Assembly: GCA_016098155.1 (NCBI GenBank) | Contig: JAAAJB010000811.1 | Location: 1 to 11,986 of the forward strand | DNA length: 11,986 nucleotides | Source: Actinomortierella ambigua | Taxonomy: Eukaryota; Mortierellomycota; Mortierellomycetes; Mortierellales; Mortierellaceae | Reading direction: 5' to 3' | Shown: positions 1-7,583 of the stretch, in pieces | Layout of the letters: every line of letters begins with the position of its first letter | Numbering within the stretch: position 1 is the stretch's first letter | The notes under the pieces: model-generated | What the model was told of the DNA's origin: nothing | What the model saw: the letters and a program-made list of their open reading frames with translations, nothing else | Database searches by the model: none | Made by a program: the position numbers and the translations under genes

Positions 1-987
1 GTCGATAATCGAGTCAAGATTCGTCTTGGGCGTACAACTGCGGGTCCAAACTAGGGATGGCCGGCGCAATTGGCAACAGATACTCGGCCGTGACAGAATC
101 AGCCACATAAGAGCAGCCTGCCACGACCATGCTACTTACAGCAAGCAACCTCCCTCCCCCCTATGGAACCAGGTGCTGCACCAAGCGCCATGCGCCCGAG
201 GCATCCCACGAGAATCCATCTCGTTCGTCTCCACAGCGCATGCACTGTGAGCACCGACGAGAGGTATAGCCCTTTTCTGCGCTAACGACAATATATCCCA
301 AAGCTGTGGGCCTGAGGCATAAGAAAGGAAAGGTGTCTATTCAAACGAGGGAACCCTAAAGTCTGTTATTTAGGAATCTCGCATCTTGGTGCTGGTAGCA
401 ACATCGGAAGCTTTGTGCATAGAGTGCGGCGAGTATCCACAAGAAAGAGTGCGTCAAGGGGCGCATCGATCCTTGGCGGGATTGTCTGGCTTCTCGATAC
501 TGCGAACAAGCCAGGGACCGCCATGAAAGCGTGAGGGCGAGTGGATCGACGCGATAGAGAGTATGTGGGTGGGTGGGTGGGCTAGCGTGTGTACTGGAGA
601 GTGCGTGAATGGCCGGAAGAGTAAAGTGGAGGGAGCTGGTGAGAGATAGAAAAGCGGTGAAAGAGGTGTTTTTGTGATATTGCTGTTGGGGGGAGGAGAC
701 AAATGGAATTTCCTATTGGAGAAAACGACTTTTTTTATTCCAGCATCATGATCTGGTACACTTGCCGCGACACCATAAGATCTATTTTTTCTTCCTTTGT
801 GATCCAATTTCTGTCCGGCTCGCACAAATAAGCTCAGCCAAGCGCAGCTCCCGCTTCTTGCTGCAAGAAATTCAGACCGATCATAGTCGCTGTTGGCAAA
901 GCTCCTCTTGCGCGGCAAGATCGAACTACATCGCTGCACCGTGGTTGTCCGTCAAGGCTGGAAGGTCCTGTCGCGTTGGATGATGCA
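1..987. other. Left flank, no supported gene
   Basis: I see no gene I can defend here. The longer open frames lack sensible starts or are low-complexity. On the minus strand a pyrimidine-rich stretch containing (CCCA)n at about 565-581 precedes an ATG at about 523, followed by 52 open codons (MAVPGLFAV...) to a stop near 368. Further left, short minus-strand stretches (about 288-171, and 130-14 ending in ...LYAQDES) could be exons, but none is joined by a convincing splice pair. The pyrimidine-rich run resembles a fungal 5' UTR, so a small minus-strand gene is possible but unproven. Confidence 0.4.
565..581. repeat. (TGGG)n microsatellite
   Basis: About four tandem TGGG units lie in a purine-rich stretch of the + strand. 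On the minus strand this reads as a CCCA-rich, pyrimidine-rich leader of the kind seen in fungal 5' UTRs. Confidence 0.8.
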
Positions 988-995
988 GTTTGAAC
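988..995. repeat. hAT target-site duplication, left copy
   Basis: The 8-bp sequence gtttgaac immediately precedes the left terminus and recurs exactly at 4589-4596 after the right terminus. Eight bp is the diagnostic duplication length for hAT elements, and the sequence fits the known hAT preference nTnnnnAn. The match can be extended by one base (a987 equals a4588), so the boundary could be drawn one base to the left. The TIR alignment favours the call given. Confidence 0.9.
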
Positions 996-1009
996 TAGGG
1001 ATTCTAACC
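996..1009 (+). repeat. hAT left terminal inverted repeat
   Basis: This 14-bp terminus pairs with 4575-4588 with three mismatches. It directly abuts the 8-bp target duplication and starts with TAGGG, a common hAT terminus. Confidence 0.85.
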
Positions 1010-1060
1010 AACCACTTTGTTGGAAGTTGGAGGCCCATTTTTTTTCAACTACCAACCAAC
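1008..1060. repeat. Left subterminal GTTGG/CCAAC repeat cluster
   Basis: CCAAC occurs at 1008, 1052 and 1056, and GTTGG at 1019 and 1026. The segment 1008-1032 has the form CCAACCA-spacer-TTTGTTGGAAGTTGGA, able to fold as a short hairpin. A near copy in the same orientation lies at 4501-4528. Clustered short subterminal motifs are known binding sites for hAT transposases, for example in Ac and Hermes. This role is inferred from position and copy number. Confidence 0.7.
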
Positions 1061-1143
1061 CGCGGTTAACCAGTCGAAAATGGTCAGTCCAATTTGCGCC
1101 AGTCACATGACGGGTTGAACGCCAAGACCCCCTTCCTTGTTCT

Positions 1144-1261
1144 GGTTATCCATCGATAAGATCATTCTCCATCCTCACGACCTAGCTTTGGGACAGTACA
1201 TGGCATCAAGGTTATCCATCGATAAGGTCCTTCTCTATCCTTAACATCCAGCTTTGAGTCA
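1144..1261 (+). repeat. Tandem duplication, 66-bp unit, with GATA-like palindromes
   Basis: The second copy starts 66 bp after the first, at 1210. The first 17 bases are identical (ggttatccatcgataag), and the rest matches at roughly 70 percent, including a shared agctttg. Each copy contains TTATC-CATC-GATAA, an inverted pair of GATA-type sites (GATAA and its complement TTATC) around a central ATCGAT. The block lies between the left terminus and the transposase promoter. Fungal GATA factors bind HGATAR sites, so a regulatory role is possible but inferred. Confidence 0.75.
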
Positions 1262-1598
1262 ATTTACGCTATCAGGATGTGTTTACAATACAAAAGGGAA
1301 CTATACTATGTTCCCGACTTTACTGCCGTCCATGTAATAGCATTCGTAGCTAGGCTCATCAATGCTACACTAAGGCATATCAGTTGTCCAAGTACAAGCC
1401 GAATACTTAGGTATCCGTAGTCGGCATCGCCACGTGCGGCATTACTACCGTTGCAGGATTTCACGTGTACCTTGTCTATCCTCCGTGCGACAATGTTTAT
1501 GCGCGTATTTCTGAAATAAATGCAACTGCACACACGAATATGAGTACTAAGCTTCTCATTGTGTCCTATACCTGCTCAATCAAGATGTAGCCTCGCAC

Positions 1599-1605
1599 TA
1601 TAAAA
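1599..1605 (+). promoter_or_regulatory. TATA box of the transposase gene
   Basis: The sequence tataaaa ends 17 bases before the proposed ATG at 1623, implying a very short 5' UTR. If transcription starts the usual 30 or more bases downstream, the next in-frame ATG at 1650 would be used instead. Confidence 0.5.
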
Positions 1606-1622
1606 CAAGAAGGAGCACGACG

Positions 1623-4324
1623 ATGGTAATTTGTTCTGAATCAGCAGCAATGACAATCACTCGCAGCAAGGGCAAAAGAGTCGTTCGCGACTCATCGCCT
1701 TCATCGCACTCATTCGACACTAACCCTTCATCCCCTGCCAGACCACTTGCCGCCATTTTCATGCGAACCTCATCCTCCCTTTCATCTTCATCTTCCTCTT
1801 CAACCCCCTCCTCTTCGACCCCATCCTCTTCAGCTCCCTCCTCTTCAGCTCCCTCCTCTTCAGCTCCCTCATCCAATGCCTCCTCCTCTTACGCCGTGGC
1901 ATCCTCGACTGTCACAACCACCTCTTCCGCATCGACTTCATTCTCTGTGCCTTCCTTCGGTCGTTCATCCTCCACGCTTTCCACTTCCTCCTCGTCATCT
2001 GATTTGGTAGAGCTTGTGGATAAACCGCGATCTATACCTGGTAAAGTCCAAGCATCAAACACGCATATGCATGATAGTCATCTACGTATAATGCCAATAT
2101 ACTTACATTTTATCAATATCAATAGGCTTACTGGCTCCGTACATGGAGCTCCGACATATGACTCATGCTGGCCGCCTCGGCTGGCATTTTGTGTGCAAAC
2201 TGTCTCACAAGACTACAGATCGCAGTCGTGGAGTGTACTTTCACTCTAGTGGCCAGTCATCAATAATTCCACATTTTTACACTTACCACAGAGAACAATA
2301 TAGAATAATGATGAAGTCCTCGGAAGAAGAAGAAGGTGACCCCACACAACCCCTGCTGTCTTTCCCCACGCGCCCTCCCACTACCCAAGAACTGGCAACA
2401 GCAGCGATTAAGTGGGCTGCAGCTTGCTTTCTTCCATTCACGACCTTCGAGACGGATGCTTTCCAGCATTTCATTGCCGCTATCAACCCTCAGGTGTCGT
2501 TTCCATGCGCAGCCACCATCAAAAATCGACTCCCGCAATATGCGGATCAAATTCGAGACACCCTACAGGCTTATCTCCGGTCGTCGTTGATAGGCGGAAC
2601 GATAGCCATTGATTACTGGACAAGCGTTGCAAATGACCCGTACCTTGGGGTGACGTTCCATTGGCTTGACGCTTCCTTCCAGCCACGAGAGTGCGTTCTA
2701 GCCTTGATGAACCAGCCACATCCACACACAGCTGCTCGAACGTGTGTATCTGTGCGTACGTTTGAAGCGTTACCTTCAAAGCAGGTGAATGATCTGTGCT
2801 AATGACTGCCTGCTTTATATTAATCCACACCAATGCCTTGAATTTTTCCTCGCAAACACTTAGGCCGTATATTGAGCGCTTGGAATGTGTTCGATAAAGT
2901 TGTAGCATCATCGACCGATTCAGCTGCAGCCATGCTACGAGCGATGACCATGCTAAACAGGATGGAGGACAGCGCTGTTGATGATGGCGAAGATGATTAC
3001 GACTTTGCTGAGCTAATGAACCCTGACGATTTTGTTGGACAGCGGCTTCGGAATAGCACCCCAGAGGACCCACCACTCCGTCTCAATCTCAGACAAGACG
3101 TGGTGAACGTTCCGTGCGCTGCTCACGCCATACACAACGCTGTAAAGTCGGCTCTCAAGCAAAGCCCAGTCGTCTTCTCCGTGGTGGACAAATGCCACCA
3201 CCTTGCCGTGCATTTCCACAGAAGCACCTCACTGAAGCAGATGCTGCATGATGAGCAGAGGGCGGATGGGGTAACGAACCCCGTTTCAATTATATTGGAT
3301 CTTCCAACAAGGTACGCTATGAAGCTGATTATGCTGATGATAACAAGGGCGATGATACAAAACGCGAGCCAGTAATATACTTACGTCTATCCTATTCATG
3401 CCCTTGCTTAGATGGAACTCGACCTATGCCATGCTGAAAAGGCTGAGTTCAGTCAGTAACGCATTAGAGAGGGCCATTCAGAGTCATTCGGATCCAGATA
3501 CACGAGAACGAGTTTCCAACACTTTTCCATCTTGGACTGAGTGGAGAATGGTAGATGCTATCCTCCAGCTCCTCGAGCCTTTCCAACATTTCACCCTGTA
3601 CTTCTCGTCCCAAGTTGGCTTTGCAGCCTCACTGCCACTCGCCAAGGTGCGCATCATCGAGAAGCTTGAAGCCGTGGGCCTCGAAATAGACGGAACGACG
3701 CTTCTTCAACACCAAAGGGCACAGATTTTGGACCTTAAGGGCAACCTGATTAGGCAGATCATGGCAAGGCTAGCGCCCTCCGTGGAGGTCCATATGATGG
3801 CCCTGCTGCATCCTGCGCAGCGTGGACTGTGGTTTTTGGACGATGAGGATGTGAAGACCCAAGCCATTGAGGCTCTTCGCGCGGCATTCCACCGGGAACA
3901 AGCAGCTATGGGTGATGCACTGCCTGACGCAGATGAGGATGAAGGCGAGGGCGACGTTTTTGACCGTGATCTCGCTGATCAGCTTAAGCGGCGTCGACTC
4001 GGTGTTAACAGCAGACAAGTACACCAGACACGCGATGCTGAGCTATCCCGTTACCTTAGCCTGGAACCGCGGTCAACAGATGTGCTCAAGTGGTGGCGAG
4101 CTAACGCCACCAATTACCCTGTCCTGTCCCGCCTGGCCCGCAAAAATCTCTCAGCCTTGGCTACGTCAGTGCCTGCTGAACGCCTCTTCAGTGCCGCTGG
4201 GATACTTATATCACAGCGGCGGAGCCGCCTTCATCCCTCTACCATCTCTGATATAGTCTTTCTACACTATGCAGAGAAGTGTTTGAGGCAGATCCCTGAA
4301 GCACAGCTTCCTATCTCTTTCTGA
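1623..4324 (+). CDS. hAT-family transposase, four exons, 802 aa
   Basis: Proposed exons are 1623-2040, 2126-2755, 2864-3311 and 3412-4324, with introns of 85, 108 and 100 nt. Donors are GTAAAG, GTACGT and GTACGC; all acceptors are TAG. The joins restore family motifs: H-T-[14 residues]-W at the second, and TR|WNSTYAM at the third. Domains in order: a Ser/Pro-rich low-complexity N-terminus (about residues 25-125); a divergent Cys/His region (WHFVCK...HFYTYH, about 160-195) where a BED zinc finger is expected; then the RNase H-like core with D302 (AIDYWTS), D368 (STDSAAAM) and CAAH. The hAT C-terminal dimerisation region follows, with WW726-727, YPVLSRLA and VPAERLFSAAG (E755). D-D spacing is 66 residues, close to the 68 in Hermes. 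By family knowledge it excises and inserts the flanking element by cut-and-paste in the nucleus. The ATG at 1623 is the first in frame; the one at 1650 is possible. No disabling lesion is seen. Confidence 0.9.
1806..1880 (+). repeat. 15-bp coding minisatellite in transposase exon 1
   Basis: About four to five units resembling cctcctcttcagctc encode repeated SSSAP/SSSTP pentapeptides, the middle three nearly identical. It lies in the disordered Ser-rich N-terminus and probably varies in length among copies. Confidence 0.85.
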
Positions 4325-4500
4325 GCACGCTCCCAGGCTTTCCCGCACCACAATACATTTTTCGGAGTCATTTATCTATAGCTTTACCATACATACAACA
4401 ATATATATAAATATCAATATAGCCATTTCGAGTTTTCAAAGCCTCTGTGTCGCTTTTAACCGAAAAAAGCATAAAAACACGGTGATCCACATGCACGTGA

Positions 4501-4572
4501 CCAACCAACCGATTTGTTGGAAGTTGGAAGGGTCCCGGGAGAGGCTTTCGACTAGTCCCAACTGGTCCCAAC
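4501..4572. repeat. Right subterminal GTTGG/CCAAC repeat cluster
   Basis: CCAAC occurs at 4501, 4505, 4558 and 4568, and GTTGG at 4516 and 4523. The segment ccaaccgatttgttgg forms a perfect short stem. The block TTTGTTGGAAGTTGGA is identical and in the same orientation as in the left cluster (1017-1032). Confidence 0.7.
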
Positions 4573-4574
4573 CA

Positions 4575-4588
4575 AGTTAAAATCACTA
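4575..4588 (-). repeat. hAT right terminal inverted repeat
   Basis: Read inward on the minus strand it is TAGTGATTTTAACT, matching the left terminus at 11 of 14 positions. Confidence 0.85.
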
Positions 4589-4596
4589 GTTTGAAC
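4589..4596. repeat. hAT target-site duplication, right copy
   Basis: The exact 8-bp copy gtttgaac abuts the right terminus. Removing the element plus one copy restores the presumed empty site. Confidence 0.9.
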
Positions 4597-4746
4597 AGAT
4601 GAATGCATGCGTCATCGACAGAACCGAGCCGTGTCGCCCTAGTACGTACCACACATTTGGCCCCTTTACGCTGGTACCGACGATGCTGGCGACGATGTGG
4701 GCCAATGCTGCTGTCTTCAAATTGTACGCCGAACGGGACAGAGTCG

Positions 4747-5172
4747 TCACAAACCTCTAGAGGATTGGGTTGTCACGTAAAAGTCGGTATAAAATTGTCG
4801 ATAGGCCAAGGCATGAAAGGCAGCACCAGTAGGCCGCACCAAATACTTTTCCCAGTGACCTTGGTAAAAGATATCATCCGAGCCCTCCTCCGATGGCATG
4901 TCTGCGACTCGTCTGGAGACCCTTCGCTCGTTTTCGCCTATGTGTGTTGACAAATATGTGATGAGGTCGAGTCGAGCACTAACTCGAGCATCGACATGTG
5001 TTGGTAGACAAACACTGGAATCCATAGAGATAATGTCCAATCCCTCCCCCCCCCCCCACAAAAAGCACACATGAGAACATAACATAGAGTATCGATGCGA
5101 GTTGAAAAAAAAATCACTTGATTTCCAGTACCATCGCGTCCTTCTCCCCGCACATACATTGTTTCCCCCATC
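4747..5172 (-). pseudogene. Minus-strand open stretch, possible transposon relic
   Basis: A frame of 141 codons is open from just after an in-frame TAG (5175-5173) to TGA at 4749-4747. The C-terminal part looks protein-like: MPSEEGSDDIFY, EKYLVRP and LAYRQFYTDFYV. That spacing, a Y-x-x-RP box then a Y-x-x-F-Y box, loosely resembles the linker between the Rep and helicase parts of Helitron proteins, but I cannot confirm it. Beyond the stop another frame stays open (4772 to 4597, ...VVRTRATRLG...) up to the hAT insertion. The upstream portion runs through a C13 tract and a T9 run, so it is probably non-coding or decayed. Alternatives are chance, or an exon of an unknown gene. Confidence 0.25.
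5046..5058. repeat. Poly-C tract (13)
   Basis: Homopolymer C13 in a region without an intact gene. A second run, C10, lies at 5192-5201. Confidence 0.9.
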
Positions 5173-5191
5173 CTAGGACCAAGCAACCACA

Positions 5192-5201
5192 CCCCCCCCC
5201 C
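5192..5201. repeat. Poly-C tract (10)
   Basis: Homopolymer C10 directly after the minus-strand sequence ATG|GTAAGT (5210-5202). On the minus strand it is a G-run immediately following a consensus splice donor. The donor ends a 25-codon minus-strand ATG-initiated stretch (5282-5208, MDFNSTLTKIYQ...), for which I found no matching acceptor. Confidence 0.85.
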
Positions 5202-5376
5202 ACTTACCATGACGACCTTCCTGGCGCTCGACACCCATGGCTCCCCCTGATATATCTTCGTCAGTGTTGAGTTGAAATCCATGTTACACTCTGCCGTCTA
5301 GAGCAACTCAGGGTTATAGCCGCTGACCATCACGTCAGGAGGGCCACTCTTGTATTGTACCCGCTCGTTCTCCACG

Positions 5377-6177
5377 TCAAAAAAACGTGGGTGGGTTTGG
5401 CGAAAGAATTTTCGCCAGAAACGGCAGGGTGAATTCCTGTTCAGCGTCACCTACATAGCTCGCAATTCGCGCAATCAGACTGGGGCCGAATATGTTGGAT
5501 GCATCCTCCACAGTGCTGGAAACAATGCAGTACAGAGCGACACTAAATGAAATCAAATAGAAATAAGATAAGCCATCGGCTGTCTGCAGCCGGGATGTTG
5601 ATCTAGCCAGTGGTTTAACCAAGAGTATTCTTACTACACGTCCTTGATATCATGCAGGGCATCATTCCCAGTGAGTACTCCGCGAACATAGGCAACAAGC
5701 CTATTCAAATTTGCCGAAGGGATGTCTGTTGTTGCTTGCGGCACCTCATCCGAAGAAGAGTCGGAGAGCACGGCCACATCGTCTCCGCTCTGAGCCACTG
5801 CTCTACGTGTCCGCAATGCATTCCTACGTATAGACTGATCTGCATAGGGCTCCGATCCTTTCACCAAAATGTGCTGCAGTTCTTATTGCCGAAGATTGAG
5901 TGTGGCGGTCGAGCCAGAACTGTGGCCCATCGTTACTCTTCCATGTCTCAAACTTGCGCATAAGGTCGCTTTTGACATCCTGTTTCAATCCGCTGTCCTG
6001 GATCATCCGCATGTATCTACTGTGCGCCTCCCGCTTGTCGTTCAAATTGAATGCATCAAAGAATGCGTTCGGCGATCTGCCAACAGCAGTGCGAGGTGAT
6101 GAACGATGTAAAAAGCGAAGGAAACAGTAGGGGAGGGCAACAATGGGAGGAGTGAAAACCCGAGAGTATGTAGCCAT
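5377..6177 (-). CDS. Possible spliced gene of unknown function (maybe decaying)
   Basis: I do not recognise the family. The proposed exons are 6177-5937, 5881-5635 and 5542-5377, giving 217 aa. The second intron (5634-5543, 92 nt) is well supported: donor GTAAGA, acceptor TTTAG, and frame kept across a Tyr codon (D-V-Y-V-A). The first (5936-5882, 55 nt) uses GTAACG and a weak AAG acceptor. The alternative is no intron but one extra T in the TTTT at about 5866-5869. Visible features are a basic, Arg-rich N-terminus after ATG, a charged helical stretch (AHSRYMRMIQ, about residues 55-80), and an acidic Ser run (VLSDSSSDE). A TATA-like sequence lies unusually close to the ATG, so the true start may be upstream. 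Past the stop, dropping one T from a T7 run reopens the frame to 5298. Decay or assembly error are both possible. Confidence 0.4.
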
Positions 6178-6849
6178 ATAATGCTTATAATATAATAGAC
6201 TTTGCTACAAGTTCATCTTCTGCCTCTATCACGTTGGCTGCCATGTGAGAAGTTATTTTTGTCACAATGTACTGATAGACCAGTTGTCAAAATAAGCTAG
6301 ACGCTCGCGAAGCGCGTACTGGCAGCACTAGTGACTGGCAGGCCCTGAGCCTAGAAAGGCAAGATGTTCGGGCGCTTTGTTCATTCCTGTACTTCATTCT
6401 GCCTCTAGCTTACAAAGGGTCGACTATCGTGAGCGTGGACTACCGGAGGACTTGGATACTGTGCAACCTTCATGAGACTCGCGTTTCGAATGGGCCATAG
6501 TCTTATTGAGACTGTGAAAAGGGACCCAATGGCACAGAAGGATCCAAGACGAACTCTTGAGGACTAGAATAAGAGATAGGTATTACTTCTATCTTGGTCC
6601 CTGACACCACGATAATTTCTCAGCGCATACTGTTCTAGTGGTGCTTGAAATCATATGATGTGAAGACTGCGAGGGTAGCAGTACAAAGCAACCATTGCTG
6701 AAAAAGAAAGCCACCAACAGTGCGTCACCCTGTGAACATGACGCTTTTGGCTCGTGCATTCATTCGAGGTTTTGTTCAGCTTTGGCAAGATATCGCTGAA
6801 ATTCTGTCTCGCTTCGCCGCCTTCGCCGCCTTCAGCTCTGTATAGTATG
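6178..6849. other. Intergenic, no supported gene
   Basis: Nothing firm is visible. Several short minus-strand frames read plausibly, but they overlap in different frames, so none can be preferred. One has a TAG acceptor at about 6563 and a GTAAGC donor at about 6412. Confidence 0.4.
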
Positions 6850-7071
6850 CTACGCGCTCTTCTCTGTCCTTGCCATTGTGAGAGCCTGTTGGACGGGAGG
6901 GTAGCGTCCAAGAATTGACCTGGAATAGTCGTCCCCGTCCACATTTGCATTGTGCAAACCCACTCTATCATTTCTGACGCCCGCCTCCTCGTTTCCAGGA
7001 TTCTCTGGTTGTAGCGGATACTCGATTTGGAGTTGGTCACACATGCATCGATCAAGCACAAATGTTTGCAT
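6850..7071 (-). CDS. Small hypothetical ORF, 73 aa
   Basis: It starts with an ATG in reasonable fungal context (cttcaccATGC) and reads MQTFVLDRCM... to a TAG at 6852-6850. It is acidic and Asn-rich in the middle (VGLHNANVDGDD), without signal peptide or membrane segment. An overlapping frame without an ATG is equally open across the same DNA, which weakens the case. It would be divergent from the SNIP1-like gene and share the 7072-7583 interval as promoter. No family is recognised; chance is a real alternative. Confidence 0.22.
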   Translation of the reverse strand: MQTFVLDRCMCDQLQIEYPLQPENPGNEEAGVRNDRVGLHNANVDGDDYSRSILGRYPPVQQALTMARTEKSA

Positions 7072-7528
7072 GGTGAAGAATGTTGGTAGCTAAACTTGGG
7101 CGATAAAAAGATATTCTCTCATGGAGAGAGCGTGGTTAGAGAACAAAAAGAAGCCCTTGACCCACATCTCATCCAGTGGATCTGTTGTCAGACGCGAACC
7201 TGGACATACTCAAATGGGAAACAAGGTCGACCTCAGCCAACAAACTGAAGCGCACAACCCATCACCTAACACCTGCCAAATGAGAACATGCACAGAGACA
7301 ATGTGTGTGTGCGTGTGGATGAGATTGCGAAAAAGTGACAAAACAAAGGGGTAATGAGCAACAAGAGAAGGACGACGAGAAGTGCTGTAGCAGATGAGGT
7401 TGCTGTGGATGAAGTGTTGATTGATGCAGCCATGAGGAGGTGCAAACCCGGAAAAGGTAATATGCTGTCAGTGCGCGCTTCATGAGCATCTAGCTTATTT
7501 TGGTAATTGCTCGCCAATTGTGACACAC
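7072..7528. other. Promoter-proximal intergenic region
   Basis: This region upstream of the SNIP1-like gene contains a TG-rich run (tgtgtgtgcgtgtg, about 7302-7316) and purine-rich stretches. No gene is supported. The open frames in it are antisense or low-complexity. Confidence 0.5.
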
Positions 7529-7536
7529 TATAAAAA
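7514..7536 (+). promoter_or_regulatory. CCAAT and TATA boxes of the SNIP1-like gene
   Basis: CCAAT occurs at 7514-7518 and tataaaaa at 7529-7536, about 50 bases before the ATG at 7584. The order and spacing suit a compact fungal core promoter, although the CCAAT box is unusually close to the TATA box. Confidence 0.6.
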
Positions 7537-7583
7537 AAAAGGGAGGGGGCAAAAAGTCGCAAAATTCGAAAACTTTCATCATA

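Larger units (their letters stand above)
996..4588 (+). mobile_element. Complete hAT-superfamily DNA transposon (3593 bp)
   Basis: The element is bounded by an 8-bp direct repeat and by terminal inverted repeats. The left end reads TAGGGATTCTAACC and the right end, read inward, TAGTGATTTTAACT (11 of 14 identical). TAGGG-like ends are usual for hAT elements. Both ends carry clustered GTTGG/CCAAC subterminal motifs. The single gene inside (1623-4324) encodes a full hAT transposase with catalytic and dimerisation regions and no frameshift or nonsense codon after splicing. The 627 bp before the ATG hold a duplicated 66-bp block and a TATA box. The 264 bp after the stop hold only A/T-rich sequence and the right subterminal repeats. 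The intact gene and exact target duplication suggest a recent, potentially autonomous insertion. TIR divergence is the one caution. Confidence 0.92.
4325..4588. other. hAT 3' non-coding region
   Basis: This stretch is A/T-rich, with tatataaatatcaatat at about 4404-4420, and contains the right subterminal repeats. No gene is visible. A CACGTG palindrome lies at about 4494-4499, next to the repeat cluster. Confidence 0.7.

Noticed and set aside
26..250. Plus-strand open frame of 74 codons
   Set aside because: It begins with TTG, not ATG, and resembles no family. It is not a credible fungal gene.
454..939. Minus-strand open frame of 161 codons
   Set aside because: The stretch is proline/serine/threonine-rich low complexity across a microsatellite and a pyrimidine-rich region, more likely a 5' UTR than protein.
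1598..2010. Acidic Glu-rich minus-strand and proline-rich plus-strand frames
   Set aside because: Both are alternative readings of the Ser-coding minisatellite in transposase exon 1.
2785..2863. Alternative intron with donor GTGAAT at 2785
   Set aside because: It joins in the wrong phase and meets a stop at once (TGA four codons in). The donor GTACGT at 2756 keeps the frame and the exact 14-residue HT-to-W spacing of hAT proteins.
6295..6560. Several spliceable-looking minus-strand exons (for example about 6509-6412 joined to about 6345-6295)
   Set aside because: Three overlapping frames in the same DNA looked equally protein-like, so none can be distinguished from chance.
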